A stretch of DNA of 64,000 nucleotides from Grammothele lineata (taxonomy: Eukaryota; Basidiomycota; Agaricomycetes; Polyporales; Polyporaceae), in contig NDFF03000013.1 of the NCBI GenBank assembly GCA_002150815.3, positions 434,001-498,000 of the forward strand, given 5' to 3'. The position numbers and the translations under genes were made by a program. Numbering within the stretch: the first letter of the stretch is position 1; every line of letters begins with the position of its first letter. The notes under the pieces were generated by a model that did not search any database, was not told the DNA's origin, and saw only the letters and a list, made by a program, of their open reading frames with translations. Shown one piece after another: positions 12,601 to 23,894 of this stretch.

Positions 12601-13460
12601 CGCACGTACACCTACTCGAGATTCGACCAGGTTCTACATCCCTACATAGAAAATCACAGATGGATTCAACATCGAGACGGGGCTAACCGAGCGTACACGA
12701 CATACACAGATCCCAAAAGACTGCATGGAGTGAGGAGCCGCCGCGTGTGCCGTCAATTCGAGACGTCCGCAGGGAGGGGGCGGGTGCTAACGTGAATTGG
12801 GACTGAGATTGGGATTGGAATTTGGGGTGTGAAGGAGGGGGCATTGAAGCGGATTCGTGGTTATAACGTAGAGTAGGCATAAGCAGAAGGAGCAAGGACC
12901 CATGGGGGACATCGGAACGAAACACCGGGCGAGACATTAGTCGTACATATAATGTTGAGAGGGGACTCGAAGGGCATAAATAAAGTGAAGGCCATATGGT
13001 TTCGTGCGAGCGTCCACCACACAAGGGCTGGGACGTTGGAGGAAAGGAGATCAAAAGGGGGGCTGGGGAATGGCATCGAACATCGTGGGAGGCGGGGTCG
13101 CGAAAGGATACATGGCGATATTGGTGTATGGGGGATACTAGTGGCGAGGAAGCACAAAACCATAGGCGTATTCGTAGCACAACGCAATTAACGGAACGTA
13201 CGATAGTGTGCGTGAAACGGTCCAGTCAAGCCGAAAAATACATGAAAAATATTGAGGGGACAGAGATGTCGGCCAAAGAACCAAAGACGACGGTGACGAG
13301 GAAGGACCCAGTCAGGAGGGAAGATTTGCTTGCTTATTGGTGAACGATCATGTTAACGTGGTGCTTGCGTCCTGGTCGTAAAAGCTCGCAGCTGTCCAAG
13401 GCAGTGCGAGAATGAAAAAGCGATCCGGTTTGCTCCACCCGCCTGACCCGAAACAGACGC
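9678..13460. other. 3.8-kb intergenic region, no gene recognised
   Basis: The first few hundred bases upstream of the KRE6-like ATG are purine-rich and then pyrimidine-rich, as in fungal promoters and 5' leaders. The remainder has scattered frames on both strands (for example about 10.7-11.3 kb minus and 11.2-12.0 kb plus) without domains or credible splicing. An untranslated RNA could be present, but nothing in the sequence demonstrates it. Confidence 0.45.
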
Positions 13461-14718
13461 CTACGCCTTGGACGGGACCGCGGCCATGAGCCCTTCGAGG
13501 CGTTCCTCGAGGCCTTTCCCGAGACCTTCGCGTTCCCACTCCCCTCCGACGTCATCGGCGACTCCTGCTGCACCGTCTCGTTCGAGAAGGTAGGTCGGCG
13601 CACCATGGATGCTCCCGCCGCTGGAGCTTGCCGCGTATTGTGCTTGCGGGAGCCCGATCACGCTCGGAATGTGAGGGGGAGGCTCCGACACGACAGCAGA
13701 TGAAGTGAGCGTCGACAATGGGATGGCGGACGCAGGGGTAGACGAGAGAAGATCCGCGTAAGAGATGAAGGAAAGCCGTTTTGTGACGTTCTTGGGCGAC
13801 GGGGGATGAGAAGGGAAAGGCGCTGGGATTGTGATCGATGCCAGCTGTTGTGGCTGATTGGAGAGTGTGTGCAGGGGGTGTTCGGTATGTGTGGCAGTGG
13901 TGGGAGAAGACGCATTTGAGTTGGAATCGGCCTCAGAAGCAGCAGAAAAGTATGCAGAGGTCGGAGTTGGTGTCACCGTCGTTTGTGGCGCTGAGGTGGG
14001 GGCAAGAGCAGGCAGGGGGCTAGTCTGCACCGTCGGCCGGGTAGGGGGAGAACCCTGAGCCGGTCTCGGCGGGGAGCCTGGCAGAGAATTGCTAAACAGC
14101 AGACTACGGCGATTCCCACCTGAGGGACTGGGACTACGGCTGCTCAATCGAGAGATCGGGCTGGTGAAACCACTCTGGTAGCCCGGGTCCATAGGTGCTG
14201 GGGTCACAATTGAAATGGCGTCGAGGTCGTCATCGTCCGGGCTGGTCGATGTGAGGACGGCGGCGGCGCTGTCCAACACCGAGGGGACGGAACGTTCGAT
14301 CTCCTCCGTGAATTTCGCACGAGGTATGTGATGAGGGTCGGATGTGTGGGGAAGGGGGGATGAGATGGGCTCGATATCACGCTCGAAGATTGCAGAGGAG
14401 GAAGAGTGGCTGAGAAGTATATGAGCGGGTCGGTAGACGCGATCAGTTACTGTATGCGCGGACTTACACAGACGTAGGGGAAGAGGGAATCGAGGCGGGA
14501 GAACGGGATCCAAGGCGATGTGTCCGGAGGTGCTGGGAGTTGTAATTTGATGAAAGCTTGCGCTCGCGCGGAGAGCTGGCGAGGTTGCCGCTCGAAGTGA
14601 TGTGTCGGAGCTCAGCAGCTGAGGGACCATTGGGGGAGGTTGCATCGATTGTGCGCAGCGGGGGGGAGGAGCCTGTGGTGAGGAGGGTAAGGGTAGGCTC
14701 TTGCGATTGTGTAGCCAT
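13461..14718 (-). CDS. long disordered Ser/Pro-rich protein, conserved-looking motifs
   Basis: Model complement(join(13461..14409,14468..14718)), 399 aa, one 58-nt intron. The start MATQSQEP is the first ATG in a frame that is also open further upstream. Almost the whole protein is low-complexity Ser/Pro/Thr sequence and is predicted to be disordered. A few blocks look constrained: SVHSSSSAIFERDIEP (about 83-98, spanning the intron), SVLDSAAAVLTS, RLSFISYADLLSS and a C-terminal acidic amphipathic stretch EWEREGLGKGLEERLEGL. These blocks recall uncharacterised proline-rich proteins widespread in fungi. No enzymatic domain, signal peptide or membrane helix is seen, so no function is proposed. 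Confidence 0.75.
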
Positions 14719-15222
14719 GGCGGACGAGTTGGGCGGAGGTGGTGGTGGAGATGGATGAAGGTGGTGGATATAGCCCCTCACACGCGCCAGTGCAGAGGTC
14801 ATCGGCTCCAGGCACGATGTTGATCTCAATAGCAACCGCGGCTATCGGGATAATCCACCTTTACATCCGATAACAGTCCACGTTAGTCGGTTTCTATGCT
14901 GTCGACAAAATGTGTATTTCGTGGCCACTGACCAGTGGGGAGTGGCGGCGTTTGTCGGATTCCGATGGGCCGTCCATCGTCTTCCGACCTTCCGTCAAGG
15001 ATGGGGCTAAGATGGAACTCAAATGTACACCGCCTGCTCCTACAGCCCACCGCCCACACCCTCCGCCGGCTCAACAGAACACTCAGCATCCTCTCCCCCT
15101 GTCCCACATGCACTCATCCAGATTACAGGAACTGCCATTGCATCTCTGGAGCCCACCCCACATGTAGACGGCACGTCTATCGTACAAATCGCGTGCACTG
15201 GTCAGGATCTACTCGAGGACAA
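14719..15222. other. intergenic
   Basis: Promoter side of the disordered-protein gene and 3' flank of the six-hairpin glycosidase gene. No further feature seen. Confidence 0.5.
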
Positions 15223-17750
15223 TCACAGCGCTACGCTTAGCCCTTCCGTGATCACCTTCCAACCTTCCCGCGGGAAGCCCGGCGCGTTCCCCTGACTTCC
15301 ATCCCAGCCTCGAGCCATCATCGCTATGGCATACAGCAGCGCCCCGGAACCAGGGAAATAGGGCGTAGGTACTCGCACTCCGCCAACAGGCATCCCAACG
15401 TCGTCAAACTCAAACAGTGGATGCAACAGCCATTCGATCGCCTTCTCGGTCTCCCCGTTACGAGCTGCGGACATGGCCAGCATCGGGAAGTCCCACCTAG
15501 AGTCACCGCGTGATTGTCAGTAAACGTCACTGCCTCGGTTCCCCAACGCAGACAACTCTCTCCGGGCAACGAGCTTGTGGTAGGTGTTCTCCCCGTTCAC
15601 ACACCTCGTGGGCTCGCTCTAATAGTAAGTCATATCGTGCAGGCCGTCAAGGCGACCTGTCTGTGGGAACGAACCCGCGTGGAGAAGAATCCTCACTCGT
15701 CCCGTGACCATCCCAATCATTTCTTCGCAGCTGAAAGCCTCCGTGGAGTCCAAACGCAGAGGGAAACACCAAAACATTGCACTCACCCCCAGCAATTGCT
15801 AATGTTCCAGCTCGTCCATACCTTCTCCGCCGTCGCCTTGGCCATATCGAGGCTCACGTTCGCAGTTTGCGGAAGCCAACCGTACAGCCCCACCAGCGCC
15901 GGGTGGTCGTTCGTGAAGGTGGGCGTATCCCAGAAGTCGCTAGGAATCCCTTCGTAAACCGCATATAACCCGTCCTCAACGGGCAGCGGGGCCAGATTCT
16001 CCCGCACCTCCGTCCACGCCTCGGGTACCGCCTCCCCCAGGCGCCCCATCCACGTCCCGGCGTGCTCCAGGCCAAAGCGCCAGTACGCCAACTCGAACGC
16101 CGGGTTCCGCGTTACGTTCGGGTTCGTGTCTTCGCTCACGACGTACATCGGCGGGCCGAGGTCGAAGAACCCGGTGCTCGCATTCCGGTGCGCGAACACC
16201 GCCATCCAGTCCGCCGTCGCGCGCACGACGTCCCGCCACCGCTGCAGCGTCGCCCGGGACCGCGTGGCGCGGTATTCGTACTCGGCGAAAACGAGCGGAT
16301 GCGGCTGCTGCCAGATTAGGAGCTCGTTGATCTCCCCCGGCGCAGATCGGCCGGACGGATCAGTCATTTTGGACCAGCGCGCCCCGGTGGGGTAGTCCTC
16401 CTGGACTTGTGCGCGCTGGATGGACGACTGGAGGAAGCGCGCGTAGGTGCCACTCGCGCGATTTAGGAGGTCCCAGTTATTCCATAGCGCCCAATGCGCG
16501 CTGTGCCAGAAGAACATCTCCATGTGAAACTTGCCGTACTGTCCGGAGGTCAGTAACTCGTCTCCATACGAGGTCAAACGTGGTGCTGACCCAGCCATTG
16601 TTGACCAATCCAGACTGGGACATGTCAATCATCGCCGTATTGCATACGACGTGCGGCTCACCTCCTGTGGCGGCGTATCCCCGGCCTCGTTCACCCGCAA
16701 CAAGTACTGGGATAGAATGATGCGCCTCTGAAGTTCGTCCGCGTGCGGGTCCGTGGATCCGCTCACGACGTCGACAAAGCCGTGATCGGACCAGAAACTA
16801 TCCCAGGTCTCCTCAGAATCGTTTTCGATTTCCTCGACACGGGGCAAACTCTTGGTCACGTTTGGGGCGAATGCGATAGACACCGAGAACTCGTCGCCTG
16901 CAATATTAGGAACGATGTCGTAGCGATGGGCGTCGGGAGACACGCGTACGACCGAGAAGTCGCCACCTCCACCGACGAACGTGAAGAAGGTTGTGTTTCC
17001 CATCGTGTGTGCTATGGCCGCGTCAACGTTCGTCCCTATCCCCGGTCCCGTTCTCAGCGTCGTCGTATGGTTGCCCGTTGCGTTGAATATGCCGACGAAC
17101 GGCGCCTCAAATTTCTCGCTGCCATCGTTCCACGGAAAATCAAGGAAAATCCCCAGACGCCGCTGCTCAAGAAGCTGCGACGTGACCGTCACCGCGACCG
17201 CGTCCGTGTTCTGCGCTGCGACAGTCCGCACCACGACATCCTCGCCCGCCCACGCGAACGTACTCGTCATCGTGCCCGTCCACAGATCCAGCTCTTGCTT
17301 CAGCCCTTCCAGCGCGTCCTCTGTTACGTTCGCCTCGCCGCCTTGCGCGTCAAGAAACAGTAAACCAACGCGTCCTAGGTTCACCCGGTTCGGATTCGAG
17401 ATGAGCCATTGCTGCGCGGGCTCCGGGCCACCAAACTCGTACTGCACTCCATCCCACACCACCCCGCGATAGTTGTCTAGATCCGCCTCCGTCAGGCTGG
17501 CGGGGAGCGAATCGTTCTTCCAGCCCCAGTCGGACATGGTCGCGAATGGGAGGAACGTCTGGAGGCCGGTGGCGTCGGCGCCGAACGCGAAGTGGCCGTT
17601 CCCGACTTGCATGGGCGTGCTCGTGCTCGACGCGGTGCGGATGGGGTTGTAGCGCGACACGAGGGCATGACGGTCGATTCTCGTACCCTCGGCCGGTAGT
17701 GCAAGTGCCAGAGCGAGGACGATTGCGAGCGTGAATATCAACGGATGCAT
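15223..17750 (-). CDS. secreted six-hairpin glycosidase, GH95-like
   Basis: Model complement(join(15223..15496,15591..15787 excluded as intron; exons 15223..15496, 15787..16538, 16591..16614, 16662..17750)), 712 aa. The N-terminus MHPLIFTLAIVLALALALPA is a signal peptide. The N-terminal part is beta-rich and the C-terminal half has the aromatic, helix-rich pattern of (alpha/alpha)6 glycosidases: NNGWYGKFHMEMFFWHSAHW, INELLIWQQPHPLVFAEYEY and NCWGWDFPMLAMSAARNGET. Several Asn-X-Ser/Thr sites fit secretion. The exon at 16591..16614 is only 24 nt, yet it restores the motif. The intron at 15497-15786 is 290 nt, far longer than its neighbours. Alpha-L-fucosidase-like activity would be one guess from the fold, but the substrate is not established. 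Confidence 0.8.
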
Positions 17751-18677
17751 CGTGGGCCGTCGATGTGCAGAGGGGATGATGGAAGAGAGCGAAAATGGAG
17801 CTCGCGTTCCGGACCCCTAGGACTCGTAGTCATCCGTGCCGTTGAAACCTCGTACGTACGGATGGCCGCCACCTAGGTTCTGCCCGGTCAATCAACGAGC
17901 GGGCTGACGGGATGACCAGCATGCGCTTCCAGGTGACGTCCTCGCGGCCCGACGATATCCAGAGATGTCGCATGTGACCGCGTCATCTGGCTGTGCCTCA
18001 ACGAAGCTCAAGTGTTCGCTCAATGCATCCTCGATCTTCCGCTTTTGTAACCCACCATACAGCGTCTGAATCGCGAGCAGCGCATACGTATACGATTTGA
18101 TGCATGCTAGGAATCACGCCGTAGCACGTGCACGGACGGCTTCTCGACCTAATCAGTGCAGCCACCTCAGCGCCGTACGCGTCCAAGTACCAACATATCC
18201 TTATTAGCATCCTGGCCAACCCAAGCGCAAAAAGATGGCAATAGGTCTTCCTTAGTCCACAAGTAGCATGCGGCACAGGCTGTGTGCGAAAGTTGCGTTC
18301 GCTGATCGCCGTTAGTATACATCAGGCGAGTCTAAACATCTGCTTGCAACCTATATACTGACTGACGGCAACCTTGTAGGCCTAGTACTTGCCCTGTGTT
18401 AGCCGGGCGATGCCTATATCCAATGATTCGAGTAATGGTATCACCATTCCCCAGTCTGTCCATAGAACGTAGTTACCCGTTCCAATGGCGTTAGCGCTTC
18501 CCTCGTTGTTCCGCGGGTGTGAGAGGCGAAATGTGGCCCGTTACGTCTCCTAGAGGGAAGCATGGTTATCTATACAACTGTGGACGCATCTTCCCTGTCA
18601 GCGCGCAGCCTGAGCGTTCCAGATAATCCAAGCCCACGGGCTCGGAGCGCCTCGCAAGGACTGCCCCCTTCCTCGTC
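17751..18677. other. divergent promoter region
   Basis: Separates the minus-strand glycosidase from the plus-strand DUF6533 gene. No convincing frame, repeat or RNA gene. It should contain the promoters of both genes. Confidence 0.5.
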
Positions 18678-20693
18678 ATGGACTCCATCGTCATCGACAA
18701 CTTGGGGCTTCTCTATCTGACCAAGGTGCGCTGTCTGTCTCTAACGTCGACAACGCTGATATGCCCACCTTTTGATAGTGCTCGAAATGTGGGTACACGA
18801 AACACTGTCTGTCCTCTGACAAGAGACACAGTCTGACTCCTCACGCAGTGGTTTCTATGTCCCTATTGGTACGCCCACTTAGTGCTATCCGGACTTCACT
18901 AGTATGTCTTATGTGTTGTTAGGTCCTTGAGATATTGGACACGTTACCAGACGAGGTGCGGTGATGATGTCAATGACCTTTTGAGGGGTTATCGAAAACC
19001 GTCTTTAGGTCGCACTCATATGGCCTGCCAAGTGGAACGTCATGAAGGTCATCTTCCTTGTCAACAAGTATTCTCCACTATTAGATGCGTTTCTTGGAAT
19101 AGCACGTACGTTTCCGATGTGTTTATACATATTCAGGGTGCTTACATCTCGTTGGGGCCAACAGTTGACCTGATCACCATCGACCCCAACGTTTGTCCTC
19201 CCAATGTGATACTTCGTATAGTGAAACATTCTAATGGTCCTGATTCGTGTACAAGATGTGTCGTATGCAATTCCGACTACTGGTCTGTAAGTCCATTTTC
19301 ACTAGACTACTGCTCTGGTTCTGTCGCGTGTCTAAAACGCGATCATGGTTTCATAGATTGCTACATCTTGGGAGTACTGTTCTCGGAATGTGAGTACATC
19401 CGCCTTCGTAGCCTCACCATGACATCTCAAGACATCTTCACAACCCCACTAGTCATCCTCATGGCCCGCACCATGGCGGTTTGGCGATTTAACAAGTACG
19501 CTACCACTCTCCTCATTGGCGGTGCGGTTGAGTTGTTGGTAAGCAATCGTGTTACTCGCTTTCATTGGTGAGAAGTCCAACCCCACTTGTCCCACAGCCT
19601 TTTGCGATATACGCCGGCCATAACATGCTCCGTTCCATTACATGTGCGTACTATCTGATGGTTCTGCGGTCTCGCGACGCCCCTGATCTTCCATACGTTC
19701 TGCAGATCCCTCCGCCGAGGAAACACATGCCATCGGCTGCGCGCGACTCTGTGGGCAAGACAGGGATGCATGGCCAGCCTATCTCTGTATGATCCTTGCG
19801 GAAACCGGTGAGTACTCTATGCTCTAATGCTTTGACATTTCAGCTGGTCGCTGACTTGTGCCGTAGGCATCCTCGCTCTAACATGGTTGAAACGTTGGGT
19901 GGACCCTCCTACGAGTACGTCACTGCCCCCCCAACTACCATATCTTCTATCCCCTTGTTAAATCTCATCGTTCACTTCGCCTAACAGGGTCCGACATCAG
20001 CACCACGAGCAGCGTGCTCCTCCAAACGATGTATCGTGATGGTGCGCCACCTCAGGAGTCTCTTATTCCACCGGCTAATGTGTAACCTCATTGTTACGCG
20101 GACGGGGAATGCAGGAACGCTCTTCTACCTCGTCATATTCTGTATGTTCCCCACTATCCAGATCTCCCGCTTGCTAGCATGTGGCTAACATTCAGCACGG
20201 CTTATACACAGTTATCTCCGTCGTCAACCTATTCGTGATGCTCACCGCACCCGTGAGTTAGCAATCACCGATCGTCTCCGTTTCTCGCCGCATTCCCCTT
20301 CCCCTCCCTCATTGACGTGCCCGTCACTCCGTCGCGCGCGCTCCGGAGGTTCAGGGCCGAAAGCTGACATCTGATCCTTCTCACTTCCAGGAAGAGCTCG
20401 TACCGTTTGTACAGATGTGCGTCGACTTCCATTCCTCCAATCCTCTCCTTTCGCTCACTTCACGTTACGGACGGTGTTCTGCCCTCGACTCTCGCAGGCC
20501 CCTGCGCGTCGTACACAGTGCGCTATGCACGCGCGTGCTCATCAACCTCCGCAAGGCCGCGGTACAGCCGTCCGGGATGCGTCTGGACGACTTCACGCAA
20601 CATACTACCCTCGCGTTCGACCACGGCACCACGGGTACCCTACCTGAGGACGAGGAGCTTCCGGAGCTAGACGACATGGGATACTACGACTAA
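18678..20693 (+). CDS. DUF6533 multi-pass membrane protein, 17 exons
   Basis: Model join(18678..18725,18779..18788,18849..18868,18923..18955,19009..19105,19165..19205,19256..19286,19357..19389,19453..19538,19598..19643,19706..19807,19867..19914,19988..20041,20115..20141,20212..20252,20391..20416,20498..20693), 312 aa. No exon but the last exceeds about 100 nt, yet every junction keeps phase and rebuilds the family pattern: LEILDTLPDEVALIWPAKWN with FLVNKYSPLLD; then FILMARTMAVWRFNK; MYRDGTLFYLVIF; and VVHSALCTRVLINLRKAA. This is the basidiomycete DUF6533 family of seven-helix-like integral membrane proteins of unknown function. The tail (about 275-312) is acidic and soluble. Intactness suggests an active gene. 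The small exons 2 and 7 are the least certain parts. Confidence 0.82.
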
Positions 20694-20964
20694 TGAGTCC
20701 GGCTCGTCTTGAGTGGCCAGTGTATGAGTAACAGGTGGTAGACCAATTTTTCACCAGGGCCATCATCCGCACACGCTTGTACAGGTATTGAGGAAACAAG
20801 TCCATATCCATTATGGAATGGGCTTGATATGATACATTCGAGTCCGAGACAAGCACAAAACTGCGCGATACCGAAGTTGAAAGCACTATAGGTACAACGC
20901 GTTACAAGCTACAAGTCCAGCAGCAAGATACAAATACGCGACAAGAAAGCATTGGACCAGTCGA

Positions 20965-21737
20965 CTAGTACCCGTCCTCACCCGACGTAAACCTCTCCGG
21001 GTTATCAAGCCCCATTTTCGACGCTGCGAGCTCAAAGTTCAAGTCATTAGCGCACCGCGGCAGACCACGCATCAACTCCTCCTCGATCTCCTCGCACGGG
21101 TCGTCTCCTAGGGGAGACTCGTCCTCGGCATAGGACACGACGAAAGACAGCGCGTGCTTGGTGCGCGCGCCGCTCGCGAAAAACCGCTGTGCGGGCGCGT
21201 GGACCATGCTCGCCACGTGTGCGTCCATTGAGTCAGAGTCGATGGGCCGGATGGCAGGGTCGCGGAGAACGGCCGAGATGGCGTGGAGAACGACGCAGTA
21301 GTCCTCGCAGAGCCCTTTCGAGATGTTCTTCTGGGCAGATGGCGGAAGGTGGTGAACGCCCATCAACATGAAGGCGACTTCGGATGGCGGTATGGAGTCC
21401 ATGAGCTGGAGGAGTGGCTCCATCAATTCGGCGCCGGACTCGGCTATGTCTGGAATATGAAAGCAGGTAAATGACGAGGTTATCAGGGGAGGCAGAACAA
21501 ACTTGACAAACTCCAGAGACGGGTCCGCATGCGAGGGGAAAGCCAGCCTTCGAAGCATTGTCCACAGGTGCATCTGGAGCTGGGAACCTCAGGCGAAGCG
21601 AAATCGTGCTCAGACTGCTTCAAGTCCTCGCCAGAAATAGGCTGTGAGTCGTCTTTGCGGCCCTTGGCGTCATCTCTGGTTTTGCCATGGGAAAGGTGTT
21701 CGTGGGTAGAGGGATCGGGAGGCGCGGCAGCGATCAT
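20965..21737 (-). CDS. CGQC/WLSPRMR-module protein, ankyrin-less paralog
   Basis: Model complement(join(20965..21449,21512..21737)), 236 aa. The first exon has a hydrophilic N-terminus followed by RCTCGQCFEGWLSPRMRTRL. The second carries a helical domain ending SPLGDDPCEEIEEELMRGLP then RCANDLNFELAASKMG. The same order, and an intron at the matching place just after WLSPRMR, occurs in the neighbour at 22334-23601, so the two are tandem paralogs. This copy lacks the ankyrin repeats present in the neighbour, and no ankyrin-coding sequence was found upstream of it up to 22.3 kb. The CxCGQC cluster may bind a metal; that is inference. It could be functional or a partial duplicate; the frame is intact. 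Confidence 0.7.
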
Positions 21738-22333
21738 GGCGACAAGAGATTGGAATTGTGAGTTATGGTAGGAGACGAGCGTACTTATATTCAGCGGAAG
21801 TATGACTTTGAGTTCGACGGCTAGTGAGCTGATGGAGCTGACGCTTATGCTGCTGTCAGCGAGCTGAGCTTCTCGTCCTACGGCATCCGAGCAGGGGCGG
21901 GATCATCGTCATAGACTGACGGCAACTGTAGCCAGTAAATTAAACTGCGAGCCGCGCCGTGCATTTTTCTTCAGCGAGAGGCCCTCGACAGTCCTGCGGA
22001 CTGGTTGGTCAGCGCCGGCTGAGAGCTTGGAGTGTAATGTTGAAAATACACTCCTCTCGATCTGCAGGCGCATGCGGGCGTGTTCAGTTCCAGGAACCAG
22101 GAAACTCCTCGGCTGCCGACCGAGCACGGCTGAGATCGAGGAGTCGAGAGTTGACTGCCATAGAAGTACGATGATAAGCGTACCGCGGCGAGGAAGCGCT
22201 GGAAGCGTGTTTCAGTTCGCGCCGTGCGGGTTGCGTCTCAACGACTACGTACGCATTCGGCCCACAGTTGCATATTTCGGTGTGCTACCACGCACGGACG
22301 ACAGTCGTGCGTATTGTGCCTGAAGTCTCACAG
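21738..22333. other. intergenic between tandem paralogs
   Basis: Short stop-rich frames only. No remnant of the missing ankyrin region was recognised on the minus strand. Confidence 0.5.
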
Positions 22334-23601
22334 TCACATTTCCATGTCATCATACGAGTCGTCGTAGGAATCGTCGTCTGAATCCGAATCGTCTTCGCCG
22401 AAAAACCCGCCATGGAACCTCCTTCCACCTGGCCGCTCCGCGCCCAGCATGTCCGTTACAAGGGAAAAATTCAAGTCATTGGCGCACGAGGGCAATTCGT
22501 CGTACGTCGGACCATCACCCTCAAGGCCACCTGTCTCCTCTTCGAGCTCGTCCCATGTCTGGTCTCCGAGCGGCGACTGTTCCATCGCACAAGACAACGC
22601 GAACGACAGCGCGTGCTCCACTTTGCCTCCGTGCGCGAAGAACTCGTACGCGTTTCCCGCAAGCGTCGCTTCGACGGCGGCGGGCTTTGGGATGCAGGCA
22701 CTGCCCGGACGGCGGAGGACGTAGGCGATATTGCGTACAACTTCAGCATAGTGTTTGCCGAACATTTTGCTCAGACGGCTCTTCTGAAGGGCCTCCGGCA
22801 GGTAGTCGATGGCCGAGATACCAGCTTGAGCTAGGTTTGTGCCACGAGGTAAATCGAGGACCTGATCGTCCAAAACATCTCCGCTGACAACGGAAATTGC
22901 TGCAGATACCTATGTAAGTATCACCGTAGAACAGGGGATACAAGACACATACCGGTGAGGCGATAGCGCATGCGCGGTGAGAGCCACCCTTCGATACATT
23001 GCCCGCAGGAGCATCCATACCGGCGCGCCCGCACGAATTCGTCTTCAGAGCATCCTACGTCTTCACCGGCAGCACGCTTGAGGAGATAGACGACACGTGT
23101 CGGCTTGTCGTCAAATTCGCGATGCAGCCCGAGCATGGTCTCCACGAATTCGCGTGTTGCACGTAGACTGTGTTCGCATGCTTCCAGCGGCGTTTGGCCT
23201 TCTACATTGTCACGCGACGCGAGGTCCTTGAGAACGCCACACTCCCGAGGGAGCTCGAGAAGAGCACGTATAGCAGGCAGATTGGCAAACGCTGCGGCGA
23301 TGTGGAGAGGAGTGAATCCCATTTTGTCTTTGTGGCGAATCTTCTCTGGTGTATTGAGATAAGCGTCTTTCACAGTATCTTCGATGAGGGCGTCCTCGAG
23401 ATTGAGCAGTTTTGCAGTCGATATGACGGAATGCAGATAGCTGGAAGAATCTGCTGGGATATCTCCGGTGACGGACTCGGTCAAAGACGATCCCGGCATA
23501 GTCTCTGGATGCATGTCCGGAAACTCATCTTTGAGTTCTCCAACATCGTCTGCTGTAGTCAACGAGCGCGAAGGATGTGAAGGGTCAACTGCGCATGCCA
23601 T
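22334..23601 (-). CDS. ankyrin-repeat protein with C-terminal CGQC/WLSPRMR module
   Basis: Model complement(join(22334..22899,22953..23601)), 404 aa; the 53-nt intron uses the acceptor CTGCAG at 22900-22902. Residues about 90-170 hold ankyrin-type repeats: KMGFTPLHIAAAFANLPAIR followed by LLELP, then EGQTPLEACEHSLRATREF. Next come a Cys cluster, YGCSCGQCIEGWLSPRMRYR, and a helical domain with the conserved closing motif LPSCANDLNFSLVTDMLG. The tail is strongly acidic with Asp-Ser and Asp-Asp-Ser-Tyr repeats. Ankyrin repeats mediate protein binding; the C-terminal module is an uncharacterised fungal arrangement. Its shorter paralog lies directly downstream. Confidence 0.82.
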
Positions 23602-23894
23602 GAACGATGTTGTTCCAATCCGTCGATAACCAACCTACAGTACTGATGAGCGGAAAAAGCGCGTATAAGGGCAGAAATGTGTACCCACCTTATGATATCA
23701 TCCTCGCCTGGACAAAGTGAGAGCGATCGTCTGGCAATAGCGTGTTTTGACGTTCCGCTTTGTGCGCCCCATATGCGTAACATGAAAATGTTAAAAGCAT
23801 TGTAGTGATTCTTCCAGTAGATAGATCCTCGCTAATGTACACACGCACCCAGTCTCGTAGATTGTACAGCACACATAGTCCACCGCCAATCAAG

